Assembly (NCBI GenBank): GCA_013814015.1
Contig: JACCQS010000118.1
Location: 1 to 6,801 of the forward strand
Direction: 5' to 3'
Source: Geodermatophilaceae bacterium
GTDB taxonomy: Bacteria > Actinomycetota > Actinomycetes > Mycobacteriales > Geodermatophilaceae
Length of the DNA: 6,801 nt
The notes beneath the pieces were generated by a model. The model was given only the letters and a program-made list of their open reading frames with translations, was not told the origin of the DNA and searched no databases. Made by a program: the position numbers and the translations under genes. Within the stretch, counting starts at the first letter, position 1, and each line of letters begins with the position of its first letter. This document shows, in pieces, positions 5,953-6,801 of the stretch.

Positions 5953-6801
5953 CTGCTGACTCCTTCTGCTAGCGGGCGTGCTGGACTGTCACTGGCAGCC
6001 GCGCCATTACGTGCGGCGGCGCCACCACCACTTGCAGCTGCGCTATGTACGAGCTGCGTGGTCGATCGACCGGCGAGATAGGGCAGTACGACTGCCTGCC
6101 CGCCCCAGCGGGCAAGCACCGCAGCCTCGGGCAGATTTGTGCCGACGTAGTCGCCGCCCTTGACCCAGAGGTCGGGACGCAGTCGCCCGAGCACGCGTTC
6201 CGGGGTGTCCTCCCCGAAGATGACCACGGCGTCGACGCAGGCCAGGGCCAGCAACACCTCGGCCCGGTCCCGTTCGGGTACGAGCGGACGCTGAGGTCCC
6301 TTCTGGCGGCGTACCGAGTCATCGGAGTTCAGGCAGACGATCAGGCAGTCGCCCATCTCGCGGGCATCCCGCAGCGTCGCGATGTGCCCGGCATGCAGCA
6401 GGTCGAAGCAGCCGCCGGTGGCCACCACGATGCCGCCGCGAGCGCGGATCGACCTGCCGAGAGTCTCCGCGACGGCGGCTGAGCCCACCGGCGGGGTCGT
6501 GGTCACGGCCCCACCCGCTTCGGGCGCCGCGGCCAGGTCACCGGGCGACCGGGACTGCGCCGGATCACCGGGTGGTTGGGGCTGCGCCGGCTCACCCTGT
6601 CGACTTCGGGCGATCGTCGTGGCTCCGCCGGATGCCAAGAAGCTCGATGCCGCGGCGACGGCGTACTGAATCGCCTCGGCGGTCAGCGCCCCGTTCGCCA
6701 ACGCGCCCGCAGCAGCCGCAGCGAAGCTGTCGCCAGCCCCACAGGTGTCGACCTTGCCGAGTGTGGCCGCTGGGATCAGCGCAGGGGCACCGCAACCGTA
6801 G
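5949..6801 (-). CDS. hldE: Bifunctional heptose-7-phosphate kinase / heptose-1-phosphate adenylyltransferase (5'-partial)
   Basis: HldE (RfaE)-type enzyme of ADP-heptose synthesis: phosphorylation of heptose 7-phosphate at C1, then adenylyl transfer to heptose 1-phosphate. The frame is open to the window edge, so the start is missing. The first visible residues contain VDTCGAGDSFAAAAAGAL, the PfkB/ribokinase C-terminal signature (usually DTxGAGD, with the catalytic Asp), so the gene is a kinase fusion and not a stand-alone nucleotidyltransferase. Counting from Leu at 6701, a Pro/Ala-rich linker covers about 33-80. The nucleotidyltransferase domain follows with GGCFDLLHAGHIATL (96-110, HxGH motif), LNSDDSVRRQKGPQRPL (124-140), DLWVKGGDY (177-185) and GRSTTQLVH (211-219). 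A 30-residue low-complexity tail ends the protein. Its stop overlaps the SDR start by ATGA. Sugar stereochemistry cannot be read from sequence. Confidence 0.92.
   Translation of the reverse strand, partial: YGCGAPALIPAATLGKVDTCGAGDSFAAAAAGALANGALTAEAIQYAVAAASSFLASGGATTIARSRQGEPAQPQPPGDPAQSRSPGDLAAAPEAGGAVTTTPPVGSAAVAETLGRSIRARGGIVVATGGCFDLLHAGHIATLRDAREMGDCLIVCLNSDDSVRRQKGPQRPLVPERDRAEVLLALACVDAVVIFGEDTPERVLGRLRPDLWVKGGDYVGTNLPEAAVLARWGGQAVVLPYLAGRSTTQLVHSAAASGGGAAARNGAAASDSPARPLAEGVSR
5960..5965 (-). promoter_or_regulatory. Ribosome-binding site of the SDR gene
   Basis: On the - strand this reads AAGGAG, 7 nt before the ATG at 5952. It lies inside the last codons of the upstream kinase/adenylyltransferase gene, as expected for a coupled operon, and it fixes the SDR start. 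Confidence 0.75.
6513..6593 (-). repeat. 27-nt tandem repeat in the HldE interdomain linker
   Basis: Three consecutive 27-nt units encode EPAQPQPPG, DPAQSRSPG and DLAAAPEAG. The first two units are the most alike; the third is diverged. They sit between the kinase and nucleotidyltransferase domains and would form a flexible, disordered, Pro/Ala-rich spacer. The nucleotide-level similarity points to local tandem duplication. Confidence 0.65.

Noticed and set aside
5949..6701. A stand-alone 250-residue adenylyltransferase starting at TTG 6701
   Set aside because: The frame continues upstream with a PfkB kinase signature (VDTCGAGDSF), so this TTG is an internal Leu codon of a fusion protein.

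Overview
The window looks like chromosomal DNA from a high-GC Gram-positive bacterium (Actinobacteria). The coding regions are strongly GC-rich with G/C-biased third codon positions. The ANTAR protein and the SigB/SigF/SigG-type sigma factor are both typical of actinobacteria. I cannot name the genus from sequence alone. There are six protein-coding genes, two of them cut by the window edges. I see no tRNA, rRNA, CRISPR array, insertion sequence or phage gene.

Left half (1-4228), signalling and transcription control: a + strand gene (1-1754, 5' end outside the window) encodes a CheR-type SAM methyltransferase fused to PAS - heptad coiled coil - PAS. It converges on a - strand gene (3124-1796) encoding a coiled-coil/PAS/GAF/ANTAR protein, a predicted RNA-binding antiterminator. 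A roughly 290-bp divergent intergenic region follows. It is visibly richer in A/T than its surroundings and holds a perfect 7-7-7 bp dyad, a repeated half-site, a candidate promoter and a hairpin that encloses the ribosome-binding site and likely start codon of the next gene. That gene (3419-4228, +) is a SigB/SigF/SigG-family sigma factor with no anti-sigma or anti-anti-sigma gene beside it in the window.

Right half (6801-4247, - strand), heptose operon: the tail of a PfkB-type kinase domain runs in frame into a HldE/RfaE-type nucleotidyltransferase domain, so this is a bifunctional heptose-phosphate kinase/adenylyltransferase whose 5' end is cut by the window edge. Next come a classical short-chain dehydrogenase/reductase and a GT9 heptosyltransferase-like glycosyltransferase. 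Both junctions are ATGA stop/start overlaps, indicating a translationally coupled operon. The plausible combined job is to make an ADP-heptose and transfer heptose to a cell-surface or secreted glycan. The SDR is not a HldD-type epimerase, so its step is open.

The least explained parts are the sigma-factor leader, the regulatory dyad in the divergent region, the CheR-PAS protein with no visible chemotaxis context, and the role of an ADP-heptose operon in an organism with no expected LPS.
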